Positions 9,985 to 18,202 of a DNA stretch of 64,000 bases are shown piece after piece; position 1 is the stretch's first letter, and every line of letters begins with the position of its first letter. The DNA is from JAVBLK01 sp031553565 (GTDB taxonomy: Bacteria > Bacillota > Clostridia > Christensenellales > DUVY01). The stretch spans positions 1 through 64,000 of the forward strand of contig JAVBLK010000010.1 in assembly GCA_031553565.1 (NCBI GenBank), in the 5' to 3' direction. A model generated the notes under the pieces. That model searched no databases. It was not told the origin of the DNA and was given only the letters and a program-made list of their open reading frames with translations. Made by a program: the position numbers and the translations under genes.

Positions 9985-11466
9985 CTACCTTTCCAAAATA
10001 TCGAAGCGGATTCGCGGGCTCACGATCCTGACGCCGTTTTCACTGGTAATGAACGCCGCCCGGAACAGCCTGCCGCTTATGTTTACGCGCGCCTTCCTCA
10101 GCCCGCCGCCCTTGACAGTAATATCCTGCACGGAATTTTCGGTCTCGAGACGCAGTGTCATATCTTTCTCCGTATGAAGAGTCACTTCCTTTATAAGCTT
10201 TTTCTTGGGACTGTTAAGGTCGGAAAACGGCGTCACCCACAGCCTTACCAGCCGTCCCGTAATATTCTCGCCCCGGCCGATTTCACACAGCCGGCATTTC
10301 CCGTCCGCGTTTACGGCGGCTGCGATCACTGATCTTCCGTCAAGCCTTATACAAGCAAGCTGATAGATGTCGAGCCCGCGGTGTATGTTGCACTGCATCG
10401 TCCTTACGTCCAGCTCGATAAGCGCGTTGTTGGTATAGCCCCCGTTAAAGCCCTCGCATCCGGTCGTAATATCGCCGCCGAAATCCAGCGCGCAGGAAAG
10501 GTAATACTTGCCGCCGTGATAGACCGCAGAGGCCGCGGATTTATCTACTCTTTTAAGCATAGAGCGCAAGTTCGGCAGGACCGCCCTTGCCGAGAGCCCG
10601 TCAAAGGCATACAGCCCGTCCTCGGCCAAAAATATTATCCTGTCGCCGCATACCGAGATCGTATTGCCGGCGATCCGGCCGCTGGATACAAACAGCTGGC
10701 TGACGGCAAAGTTCTCCTGGTCGGCGTAGGCGGACACGCGCGAAATGCCGAACTCGCGGAATACGTATACATAGTCTAAGAAGCTGATCACCTTCAGCAT
10801 CCGCCCGCGCTCGTCAACCATTTCGATAAAGCCCGCGCCGTCCAGGGAAAGATCCCAGTTGGTCGGGTCAAGGTCATCCGAAAACCACAGCGAGTTCTGC
10901 TCGCCGCCGACAACGGCGAAAAGCCGTTCGTAATGTATATCCATCGAGACGATAAAGGGCGACGAAGCCACATAATAGGGATAGTTGTCGCCGTCCCAAA
11001 CCATCATATTCTCCTCGCCGCTGCACAAGATTATCACGTCGTCGCCGTTCAGCCGGTAGTTTATCGCATCGGGTATGACGTTGAAATACGCGCCGTTAAG
11101 CTCGGTAAAGCCCTCGGCCGCGCCGCTATACAGCCGCATCTGGTATATCTTCTTGCTCTTTGTATACGCAAGCAGGCGGTCGTCCTTTCGCCTCTCGGCA
11201 AAGTCATACCTGCGGTAATGCCACACCCTTAAGATATCCTCGCCGGCGATAACTCCGGCGTCAGAGCCGCCGTCAAATGTCAGCGGCAGCGCGGAAAGCC
11301 CGTCGCACAGCGCGCCGCTGTTTGTCGAATAGTTGTATGCCAGCCCTGCGTACTTGTACGGCAGTATATTCTCGTCGGTTTCACTGCCCATCCCGGCGGC
11401 AAAGCCGGTAAGCTCCAATAACGCCTGCCGCCTTCCGGGGGTTTTTATCCCGTTCCTGTAAAACAT
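9985..11466 (-). CDS. Beta-propeller-like phage tail nozzle or stopper protein
   Basis: A 493-residue protein rich in repeating beta strands with aromatic motifs (LWFSDDLDPTNWDLS, DRIIFLAEDGLYAFDG, YHGGKYYLSCALDFGG) that look like propeller blades. Position after portal, scaffold, capsid and a small adaptor corresponds to the tail-tube or plug proteins of podoviruses such as P22 gp10 or T7 gp12. The blade-like repeats are seen; the assignment is inference from order and shape. Confidence 0.65.
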   Translation of the reverse strand: MFYRNGIKTPGRRQALLELTGFAAGMGSETDENILPYKYAGLAYNYSTNSGALCDGLSALPLTFDGGSDAGVIAGEDILRVWHYRRYDFAERRKDDRLLAYTKSKKIYQMRLYSGAAEGFTELNGAYFNVIPDAINYRLNGDDVIILCSGEENMMVWDGDNYPYYVASSPFIVSMDIHYERLFAVVGGEQNSLWFSDDLDPTNWDLSLDGAGFIEMVDERGRMLKVISFLDYVYVFREFGISRVSAYADQENFAVSQLFVSSGRIAGNTISVCGDRIIFLAEDGLYAFDGLSARAVLPNLRSMLKRVDKSAASAVYHGGKYYLSCALDFGGDITTGCEGFNGGYTNNALIELDVRTMQCNIHRGLDIYQLACIRLDGRSVIAAAVNADGKCRLCEIGRGENITGRLVRLWVTPFSDLNSPKKKLIKEVTLHTEKDMTLRLETENSVQDITVKGGGLRKARVNISGRLFRAAFITSENGVRIVSPRIRFDILER

Positions 11467-11477
11467 TGCTCCCTCCC

Positions 11478-12050
11478 CTATGACCAGATGCGCGGCTTTA
11501 TAAGCACTTCTGATTTTTTCCTCTGAACAGATTGAAGCGAGTCCTTAAAGCGTTTTTCCCATATGGACGCCTCCTCAAAGAGCCCGGTGACCAGGCAATA
11601 TTCCGCCGCCGTCCCGTACGCTATTATCCGCGCGCCGATCTTGTCGCCGAAGCCCGTTTCGCCGTTTAATGTCATCTCTCCCGGCAGATACGAATATTCG
11701 ATCTCCACTTTGCCGCCCACCGTGCGTATCGCGGACGGATATTCCTTGAATTTAACCGGCTGCTTGTTCTGCGTTATCCGCCGTACTTCTATCAGCCTGT
11801 TCTTAAGGCTTTCGGGCTTGATCGCGCCGTTGTCTGTGGTTACGGTCTCGACGGCAATAAGCGGATAGTATTCCGCCGCTATCTGTCCGGCCGCAAGGAA
11901 GGCGCATCTTATAAGCTGCGAAAGAGTTTTCTCCGCCCCCCCCGCGCCTATATCGTCGCCAAGGTAGCTTTCCTTTAAATGCGGCAGCGCCAGCACGTCC
12001 TCCAGCTGCAGGTAAAAGGCCGCCAGCGTAAGCACTTCTTTTATCTTCAC
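11478..12050 (-). CDS. Phage head-tail adaptor-like protein
   Basis: A protein of about 190 residues, mainly helical, with an N-terminal KIKEVLTLAAFYLQLEDVL and a central IEYSYLPGEMTLNGETGFGDKI region. Position between the capsid gene and the nozzle gene suggests a connector or adaptor (gp4-like). The GTG at 12050 is preferred as start because GGGAG lies 6-11 bases upstream and the previous gene ends 25 bp before it. An ATG at 12110 is possible but would overlap the preceding gene by 35 bp. Confidence 0.65.
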   Translation of the reverse strand: MKIKEVLTLAAFYLQLEDVLALPHLKESYLGDDIGAGGAEKTLSQLIRCAFLAAGQIAAEYYPLIAVETVTTDNGAIKPESLKNRLIEVRRITQNKQPVKFKEYPSAIRTVGGKVEIEYSYLPGEMTLNGETGFGDKIGARIIAYGTAAEYCLVTGLFEEASIWEKRFKDSLQSVQRKKSEVLIKPRIWS

Positions 12051-12075
12051 GTTTTTTCTCCCGTTCTGTTGTGGT

Positions 12076-12408
12076 TTATAGTAAGGCCTCTTCCAGCCTG
12101 CCCCGCGCATTTTCCAGCATCCTTCCCTCGCCCGCGGCCTCAGCCCTTAAATTTGACGCTTCCATCTCTTTTATCAGCCTCTCGTAATTTTCGCGCCGCG
12201 TCCTTTGCGTCAAGCGCACGGTCCTTATATCCAGGCTTTCGTACGGCACGACCAGCGCCAGCGTTTTAAGCTGGCGCCGGTTATGCACTTCGAACCGGCG
12301 GAGCCTTAAGTTGTAAACGATAAAATAGCCGGGGTCGATTTCCGTAAGCCTTGCCGAGATGCCGAAAAGGTCGTTCTCAATTATGATATGCTCCGCCATA
12401 TTCTCCAC
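12076..12408 (-). CDS. Small phage structural protein
   Basis: A 110-residue protein of unknown function located directly after the major capsid gene. The N-terminal half is beta rich and includes IDPGYFIVYNLRLRRFEVHN; the C-terminal half is a charged helix (RTRRENYERLIKEMEASNLR). Proteins of this size after the capsid gene are often minor capsid or head-completion proteins, but I see no specific family signature. Confidence 0.6.
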   Translation of the reverse strand: MENMAEHIIIENDLFGISARLTEIDPGYFIVYNLRLRRFEVHNRRQLKTLALVVPYESLDIRTVRLTQRTRRENYERLIKEMEASNLRAEAAGEGRMLENARGRLEEALL

Positions 12409-12431
12409 TTTAGTCTCTCAGGCCTGTGCGG

Positions 12432-13592
12432 TTACGCCTCTGCAATATTTGACAATTTCCCCTGGCCTGCGGGCTTGCTGCAGATAAGGTCGGCGTATTT
12501 GACCAGAGTCGCGGTAAACATCGCCTTGCCCGGCACCTGCGTTATGATCCTGCCGTTCTCGCTCTCTAACCACTTCCAGTCGCACAGCTGGTGCAGCGCA
12601 AACTCGGACGTGTCCAGAAAATACATAGTGCCCTTAGGCGCGAACCTGTCGCTGACAACGGGGATGCCGTTATAGCTGATCGCCTTATATCCGCCTTGAA
12701 GATCCATGATATCTATGTTGCTCTTATATGTCAGCATCAGCTTTTGATACGCCCTGCGCACGCCCGCGGGACAAACGATCATATCTATCACGCTGCCCTT
12801 TTCGTCCTCCAGCTTGTCGATGATCGCCTGCATCGCCGTCTCGGTAAATGACGCGCCGGAAGCGGATGCCGGAATAAGCCATTTGTTCGCGCTTTTCGCA
12901 AGGCCGTACAGCGTGCCCGTCTCCGAGAAAACCGCGCCCAGGCCCGTGATCTCGTTCTGATAGGAATCCTGTACCGTCAGGTACCCGCCGGAGGCCGACC
13001 AGGCCACCTTTGAATCCGTATAAACGTAGTTCACATTTCTGTCGATATACTCGATACGCAATTTTTTCCTTATGACGCCCGTAGTATCCGAAAAATCCAC
13101 CACCATCCCCTCGATCAGGTTTCTTGTGTCGTCCACAAGGAAGAACCCGTCAAGCGAATCCGAGGCGGTCACTTTGCACAGCTTTCCCGTCCCGTCGCCG
13201 TAAAGCATCCGTCCAAGGTTGAACTTCGAGGCCTTTAACAGGCCTTCCAGCTCGGCGTTCAAAAGGTTGACCATTGCCCCGGCGTTATTAGCCGACGCCT
13301 TTACCGCCTTGTCGCTGATCTCTATCTGCCCGTAAAGGTTTTTAAGCGTCAGTACGAACTGCGCATATTTGTTTGAGTACGCCGCCGGCAGATTCCCCTC
13401 CTCGGTCCCCGCGCCGAAGCCGCCGTTTATACCTATCGGCGCCGCCTTGCGGATCTCCCTGCCGGTCACGTTCTGCGACGTCTGCGCTATTTTATTGTAA
13501 AGCGGGTTCGTCTTGCTGTTAAGCTGGTCTGCGACAACGCCTAAATATACTGTTTTTAGCGCGTTTTCCGCACTTGCTAATGTAATAGCCAT
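12432..13592 (-). CDS. Phage major capsid protein
   Basis: A 386-residue protein, of the length and composition of HK97-fold coat proteins. The N-terminus (MAITLASAENALKTVYLGVV) is followed by a Gly-rich GINGGFGAGTEEG segment, an FVLTLKNLYGQIEISDKA strand-helix (E-loop/spine region) and a C-terminal half with MIVCPAGVRRAYQKLML and YNGIPVVSDRFAPKGTMYFL, a motif order common in Bacillota phage coat proteins. It sits between a small scaffold-like gene and the adaptor genes, as expected for a coat protein. Confidence 0.85.
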   Translation of the reverse strand: MAITLASAENALKTVYLGVVADQLNSKTNPLYNKIAQTSQNVTGREIRKAAPIGINGGFGAGTEEGNLPAAYSNKYAQFVLTLKNLYGQIEISDKAVKASANNAGAMVNLLNAELEGLLKASKFNLGRMLYGDGTGKLCKVTASDSLDGFFLVDDTRNLIEGMVVDFSDTTGVIRKKLRIEYIDRNVNYVYTDSKVAWSASGGYLTVQDSYQNEITGLGAVFSETGTLYGLAKSANKWLIPASASGASFTETAMQAIIDKLEDEKGSVIDMIVCPAGVRRAYQKLMLTYKSNIDIMDLQGGYKAISYNGIPVVSDRFAPKGTMYFLDTSEFALHQLCDWKWLESENGRIITQVPGKAMFTATLVKYADLICSKPAGQGKLSNIAEA

Positions 13593-13665
13593 TATTCTCT
13601 CCTTCTTTATATTAAAGCCCGTGTGTTCCGTATTTTTTCCTGAGCCGCTCTTTAGTCAGCGGCCT

Positions 13666-14040
13666 TTACTTTCGGCGCATTACCGCCTCCGCCAGGATCG
13701 CCGCCTCACGCATGTCCCTCGGGCTTTTGGGCGGCGGCGCCGGGCTGGTACCTGCGCCGCCCTGCAATACAGGCGGCGCGCTCCCGCGGGCTTTAAGGCT
13801 GCTTAAGTAATCGGCGATTATTATCCGCCGCACTTCCTCGTCGCCCACCGCGTAATCGATGACCGTCGCCCTCTCCCCGGCGGTAAGCGCGTTGTCTATT
13901 GCAATGTTTTCTTCGCCGCCTTCACCCGTTTCCTTGCCGGCCTCCGCGGGGACAGATATTGCCCTTTCAGCCGCTTCAGCCAAAGCCGTTTGGGCTGCCG
14001 CGTTATTCTCTGCGGCTTCTATATCACTTGCTTGTTCCAT
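13666..14040 (-). CDS. Scaffold-like phage protein
   Basis: A 124-residue, acidic and Ala-rich protein with a probable disordered N-terminus, a central helix (RATVIDYAVGDEEVRRIII) and a Pro-rich linker before a short basic C-terminal helix ending RRK. This composition and the position between portal and capsid genes match phage scaffolding proteins, whose basic C-terminal helix contacts the coat. It overlaps the portal gene by 17 bp. The assignment is by position and composition. Confidence 0.65.
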   Translation of the reverse strand: MEQASDIEAAENNAAAQTALAEAAERAISVPAEAGKETGEGGEENIAIDNALTAGERATVIDYAVGDEEVRRIIIADYLSSLKARGSAPPVLQGGAGTSPAPPPKSPRDMREAAILAEAVMRRK

Positions 14041-15832
14041 TCGTTTCTCCTATGATTTTTCCGGCATCCTGCGTCAGCGCCGCCATGCTCTTATGCAGCC
14101 TTATATGTTTTAAATACCGTTTCTCGTTTGGCTGCCCGCCGCTTTTAAAGAAATCTGCCGACAGCATAAATCTTATGTGCTCGGCGATATGCGTTTCATG
14201 ATCGTCGATTTCGGAAGGGTCGATATCCTGTTCTTTCAGCCGTTCGTTCTCTGACACAGCCTTTTTTATATGCAGCTCGGTAAGATCCTGGGCGTTTTCC
14301 CATATCCCGAAGCCCAGCGCATCCAGGACTTTTACGCGCGCGGAATTGGAAAGCCGGCCGTTCTCGTCATGCAGCAAGCCTGTCTTAAGCAGCTCGAAAA
14401 CCATATTCCGCTTTTGGGCGGGCGTTTCGGAAAGCTCGTTTTCAGTCACAAAATACACGTCGTCGCATGTCAGGTCGCTTTTTGTCCAATAGAATAATTC
14501 GATAGCGCCGTCCTTTCCCGTGATCCTTGACAAGCGCGGCGTTTCCGCGAACTGCTTATAAAGCCGCAGAATATGCTGCGATACGTCCTTGATTGCGTTT
14601 TTCACCAGCTGCGCCGCCGCCGAAAGCCTGGTATCGTCCTGTTCGATCAGCAGCTGCAGCGCGATCCCGCTGATATTCCCGGCGGGCAAAGACGAGCTCC
14701 TCATTATTTCCGACACGCCGCTGACCGAGATGAATTCCTGCAGCAGCCTGTCCTCCTCGTATGTGAACTCCGGCGGCAGCCTGCCCGTGTCCATCATCAC
14801 GGGCGGATTGGAGCCTGCCCGGTATACCACGACCTTTCCGGGACTTAAGCCCTCTTCCTCCAGATTATCCACATCGACTGACCCGTCCTCGACGGCCAGC
14901 ACGCCCATCGCTATGCGGTTGAGGAATTCATGCTTGCGGTTTTTCACGGCGTTATATGCGCGCTGCACCGGTATCGACCGCTCCAAAACGCTGACGCCGT
15001 AAAAGCTGCCGGGCACCTCGGACGCTTTTTGCATGACAAACGGAAAATCCCTTGCGCCGTCCTTTCCGTTTATATACGGCAGCCCGCCGGAGAACGCCAG
15101 CGTCTCCCCCGCGGTTATTATCAGCCGCCCCGACGGCGAGGCCTTGTTCGGCCGCTCGTAATACTCCAGCACCAGCGCATTCCCGTCCTCGCCGGCGGCA
15201 GCGTCAACGCCCCACTTTTCGTGAATTGCGGCGACCGGCATGCTGCGCGCCTGTATAATGCTGTTGCATCCGGAGATGTCCGCCGCCGACAGCGAATCCG
15301 GAAATATCTCGAACGGCTGGCATACCGTTATGCAAGCCTCGCCCTCGCTGACGCCGCCGCCCAGGGATCTACCTGCGCATGCGTCCCACGACACCTTGTA
15401 AAATGCCGTGCCGCAGGTCTCGCTCCACATAGTCGCGGCAGCGATCTGCTCGTCCAGCTTCAGCTTGCTGTGCGCGGCCTGCAATATGCTTCCGGCAGTC
15501 TTTGCCGTATAAAGGTCGTCGCGGTCAGAGCTTGCCGGCATTACGCCCATGACGGGCCTGACCCTGGAAAGCTTGGCAAGCCGCGTCTCGATTATTGGCG
15601 CAAGATGGTTGAACACCTCTTTCTCCTGCCAATAAAAAACGTTCTCGCTCTCCTCTATCCTTCCGGCCGCGTTTGCCTCGCAGTACTGGTCGCCCTGCAA
15701 AAACCTCAGGTTCAGCCGCCAACCGACCTCCAGCGGCGCGCGTTCGGCCTGCCTTTTCTCGAACTCCTCCCGGACGCGCCTGACGGTATCGGAATCGCGT
15801 TTGTCTTTGTCCGGCCTTGTTTTCGGTTTCAT
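14024..15832 (-). CDS. Phage portal protein, podovirus type
   Basis: Forms the dodecameric ring through which DNA enters and leaves the capsid. The 602-residue length fits the long portals of P22- or T7-like phages. Supporting segments are the N-terminal FLQGDQYCEAN region, ETRLAKLSRVRPVMGVMPAS, the stem-like SIPVQRAYNAVKNRKHEFLN, and a wing/clip region with SSLPAGNISGIALQLLIEQD, characteristic of this portal group. The long C-terminus includes acidic segments. It lies downstream of the terminase gene, in the usual packaging order. Confidence 0.85.
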   Translation of the reverse strand: MKPKTRPDKDKRDSDTVRRVREEFEKRQAERAPLEVGWRLNLRFLQGDQYCEANAAGRIEESENVFYWQEKEVFNHLAPIIETRLAKLSRVRPVMGVMPASSDRDDLYTAKTAGSILQAAHSKLKLDEQIAAATMWSETCGTAFYKVSWDACAGRSLGGGVSEGEACITVCQPFEIFPDSLSAADISGCNSIIQARSMPVAAIHEKWGVDAAAGEDGNALVLEYYERPNKASPSGRLIITAGETLAFSGGLPYINGKDGARDFPFVMQKASEVPGSFYGVSVLERSIPVQRAYNAVKNRKHEFLNRIAMGVLAVEDGSVDVDNLEEEGLSPGKVVVYRAGSNPPVMMDTGRLPPEFTYEEDRLLQEFISVSGVSEIMRSSSLPAGNISGIALQLLIEQDDTRLSAAAQLVKNAIKDVSQHILRLYKQFAETPRLSRITGKDGAIELFYWTKSDLTCDDVYFVTENELSETPAQKRNMVFELLKTGLLHDENGRLSNSARVKVLDALGFGIWENAQDLTELHIKKAVSENERLKEQDIDPSEIDDHETHIAEHIRFMLSADFFKSGGQPNEKRYLKHIRLHKSMAALTQDAGKIIGETNGTSK

Positions 15833-15873
15833 AATTCGTATATTTCCTCCAAATGATTCAGGCTTATTTGCTG

Positions 15874-16191
15874 TTACTCCTCGTCACACTCTTCCTCCGC
15901 CTGCATTTCAGCGATCAGCCTGTCCCTCTCGCCGATCAGCCGCGCATCCGGTATATCCTCTAATCCGCCGCCGTCCAAGGAAAGCAGCGCCTTCACGGCG
16001 GCGACATCCGGCGGGTTGTACTTTGTACTGACTTTGCGCTTGACCAGTTTAAGGCCGCTTTCTTCGCCGCAAAAAGCATACTCCTCGACAGTCTCGCGCG
16101 ATTTGCCGCCTACGGCGCGCGTAATAAGCGCCTTTTTCAGCTTGCTTGACAACGCCGCGCCGCCGGTATTTTCGTTTATTGATCGCGCCAT
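15874..16191 (-). CDS. Small phage packaging protein, possible TerS-like
   Basis: A 105-residue protein between the large terminase and portal genes. The segment KVSTKYNPPDVAAVKALLSL resembles the PPDxxA motif near the C-terminus of many Bacillota terminase small subunits, where it is normally followed by a DNA-binding or TerL-contacting helix. No N-terminal helix-turn-helix is evident and the gene lies after, not before, terL, so a TerS role is only a suggestion. The C-terminus is strongly acidic. Confidence 0.5.
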   Translation of the reverse strand: MARSINENTGGAALSSKLKKALITRAVGGKSRETVEEYAFCGEESGLKLVKRKVSTKYNPPDVAAVKALLSLDGGGLEDIPDARLIGERDRLIAEMQAEEECDEE

Positions 16192-16238
16192 TTCCGGCCT
16201 CCGTTTAATTTTTGAAAATGCAGCTGCCGCAAAGCCGC

Positions 16239-17699
16239 TTATTTTTTTAATTTTCTTATCAGTTTATCCTTATCTATCGTGATTGCCGATTTTGCCGGCG
16301 GCGGCGCGATATTTACGGGCCTGCTCATTATGTAATAGCGCAGCTCGTCCAGTGAGTGGTCGTTCTTTTTTTTCGGCGTGTCGTCATCGCCCCAAAAATA
16401 TCCTTTGATCTCGCGTATCAGGTTTTGGCAAGACTTGAATATAAACAGCTTTGCGCGGCCGTCCGCGCCCCTCAGCTGCGCCTTGACACGCTGTATGCCG
16501 CTGAAAACATCCTTGTTGACGCGCGGGTCGACGCTGATGCCGTGGTCGAAGAACAGCTCGCATACGCTCTTGTTGGCCGCCAGTGTCCTTTGGCCTGCCG
16601 CGCTGTCGATAAGAGCCCTGATATTTCCGCTGCGGTCTTTGTGCCACGATAAACGCGCTGAGATATCCTTTATCCTTGCGGCGTGGTGCGCAACGTCCTT
16701 CCCTGCCTCGTAATGCTCGGCGATCACATAGATATTGCCGTCGTAGTCGACCGCGTACCAGTGCGCGCTCAAAGGATTGGAAAGCCCGGGGTCGATCGAG
16801 ATATTGTCGAACCAATCCAGCGGCACGTTGAACGGCTCGATGACGTGGACGCCCTGTTCGAACTCCGGATAGACAAGCCCGCCGGACGCGCTGAATTTCC
16901 CGTAACGCCGCGCCTCCAGCTCGTCCGCCGACATCGATTTCGTCATCAGCTCGATCTCATCGGGCGCCAAAAACGGATTGTCCGCCCATTCCATCGATAT
17001 ATGCCAGATCTCCGGGCTTCCGGCGGTATTGAGATAGATTTGGTCGTACACCCACGTAAGCCCTTTCAGCGGCGTCATCGTCCCGAATATATGCCCCGCG
17101 CGGTCAAGGATGCGCATGCGGCATTCCTCATAGATATCGCGCGGCGGCTCCTCGTCGAACCATACAAAATCCAGCGACACGCCCTGGAACTTTTCGCGGC
17201 CCTGCTCGCAGTTCTTAAAGCCGATGCGGCTCGTCCCGCCGAAAACGTTTTTTACGGTTATATAGTCGATAGTGCCGCTTGCCGCGTTGTCGCGGCGGCC
17301 GCCCGACATTACGATTTCCTTGATCCAATAAGGGTTGAGATAGCTTAACAGCTTGCTTTGGGCGACGTCGCGCTGCACCTGCTGCGACAGCGACACGACC
17401 CAGCACGAGATATCGCCCTTATTTTTGCGGTATGGGTGGATGCCCCGCGCCAGCCAGACCGTTTCGACCGCGCCGCATTCGGTCTTGCCGCTGCGGTTGC
17501 CGCCGAAAACCCAGCGGTTCCGGCACGGCGATCTGTGAAACTCTATCTGCTTAAAGTGGACGGGCCCGGCGTTGTAGCCTTTCAGCCGCGGGTTTTCTCC
17601 GCGGCGGGCGATCTCCGCTTCGACAGCAAAAAGCCGCGCCGCCAAGTCCGCCCTCCTGTCCTTTCGCGCGGAATTTTTCTTTTCAACGTTATCCGACAT
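16239..17699 (-). CDS. terL: Phage terminase large subunit
   Basis: Motor ATPase and nuclease that cuts and packages phage DNA into the procapsid. The 486-residue protein has a Walker A motif VFGGNRSGKTECG (about 64-76), a Walker B/catalytic pair LDFVWFDEEPPRD (about 175-187), the coupling motif FGTMTPLKG, and a C-terminal RNase H-like nuclease domain with SIDPGLSNPLSAHWYAVDYDG and ALIDSAAGQRT carrying the acidic metal ligands. It is the first gene of the minus-strand structural cassette. GGGGAT precedes the ATG. All key residues are intact. Confidence 0.93.
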   Translation of the reverse strand: MSDNVEKKNSARKDRRADLAARLFAVEAEIARRGENPRLKGYNAGPVHFKQIEFHRSPCRNRWVFGGNRSGKTECGAVETVWLARGIHPYRKNKGDISCWVVSLSQQVQRDVAQSKLLSYLNPYWIKEIVMSGGRRDNAASGTIDYITVKNVFGGTSRIGFKNCEQGREKFQGVSLDFVWFDEEPPRDIYEECRMRILDRAGHIFGTMTPLKGLTWVYDQIYLNTAGSPEIWHISMEWADNPFLAPDEIELMTKSMSADELEARRYGKFSASGGLVYPEFEQGVHVIEPFNVPLDWFDNISIDPGLSNPLSAHWYAVDYDGNIYVIAEHYEAGKDVAHHAARIKDISARLSWHKDRSGNIRALIDSAAGQRTLAANKSVCELFFDHGISVDPRVNKDVFSGIQRVKAQLRGADGRAKLFIFKSCQNLIREIKGYFWGDDDTPKKKNDHSLDELRYYIMSRPVNIAPPPAKSAITIDKDKLIRKLKK

Positions 17700-17739
17700 A
17701 ATATCCCCATAAACATCTTTTTGCGGCCTGATTAATAAA

Positions 17740-17802
17740 CTATAATGAGATTAACCGCTGTTTCTTTCACGCGTCCGGCCAAATTTGCCGGTAAAAAGAA
17801 AC
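17740..17802 (-). promoter_or_regulatory. Inverted repeat and -10-like box upstream of terL
   Basis: GTTTCTTT (17760-17767) pairs with AAAGAAAC (17795-17802) and, inside it, CCGGC (17775-17779) with GCCGG (17787-17791). On the minus strand a TATAGT -10-like box follows at about 17740-17745 with no matching -35. The repeat lies where an activator of a phage late promoter would bind. The role is inferred. Confidence 0.4.
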
Positions 17803-17851
17803 CGCGACATAAAAAGAAAAAAGTTTTATGGAAACAATGAATAAATGAGGT

Positions 17852-18016
17852 TAAGGAAACGATGAATAAATGAGGTTAATTTAGAGCAAGTATTTTTCAG
17901 CATGAAAACGGCTTGTTTTTGCAGCAAATAGTAGAACTATTGGCAAATAAAAGAAGACGTTTTCAGACGAAAAAGACGCAGCTGTAAATTATTCCGAATT
18001 ATTCAGCGGTTCCTTA
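17852..18016. repeat. Palindromic element family A, copy 1
   Basis: About 165 bp with near-identical inverted ends, TAAGGAAACGATGAATAA and TTATTCAGCGGTTCCTTA. The centre is AATAGT-AGA-ACTATT, flanked by long complementary arms. About 24 bp of the left end is duplicated just before it (17828-17851). Together with copy 2 it fills most of the 503-bp gap between terL and the SH3-like gene. Confidence 0.85.
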
Positions 18017-18153
18017 ATTTAAAGCAAGTATTTTTAAGGCAGAAAACGGCTTGTTTTTGCAGGAAATAGTAGAACTATTGGCAAAAAAAGAAGACGTTTT
18101 CAGGCGAAAAAGACGCCGCTGTAAATTCAACTTAAATTTTCAGTGGTTCCTTA
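18017..18153. repeat. Palindromic element family A, copy 2, left end missing
   Basis: Directly abuts copy 1 in the same orientation. It lacks the outer 25 bp of the left arm but retains the central AATAGT-AGA-ACTATT hairpin and the right end GTGGTTCCTTA. It ends 49 bp before the SH3-like gene. Confidence 0.8.
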
Positions 18154-18202
18154 TATGTATTACAAGCTGTATCCGGGGCAATAATCTATAGCGGCGTAAT
18201 AG

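Noticed and set aside
14930..15856. 308-codon frame antisense to the portal gene
   Set aside because: Shadow of the portal gene; Arg/His-rich with no recognisable fold, and the portal frame has clear homology-type motifs.
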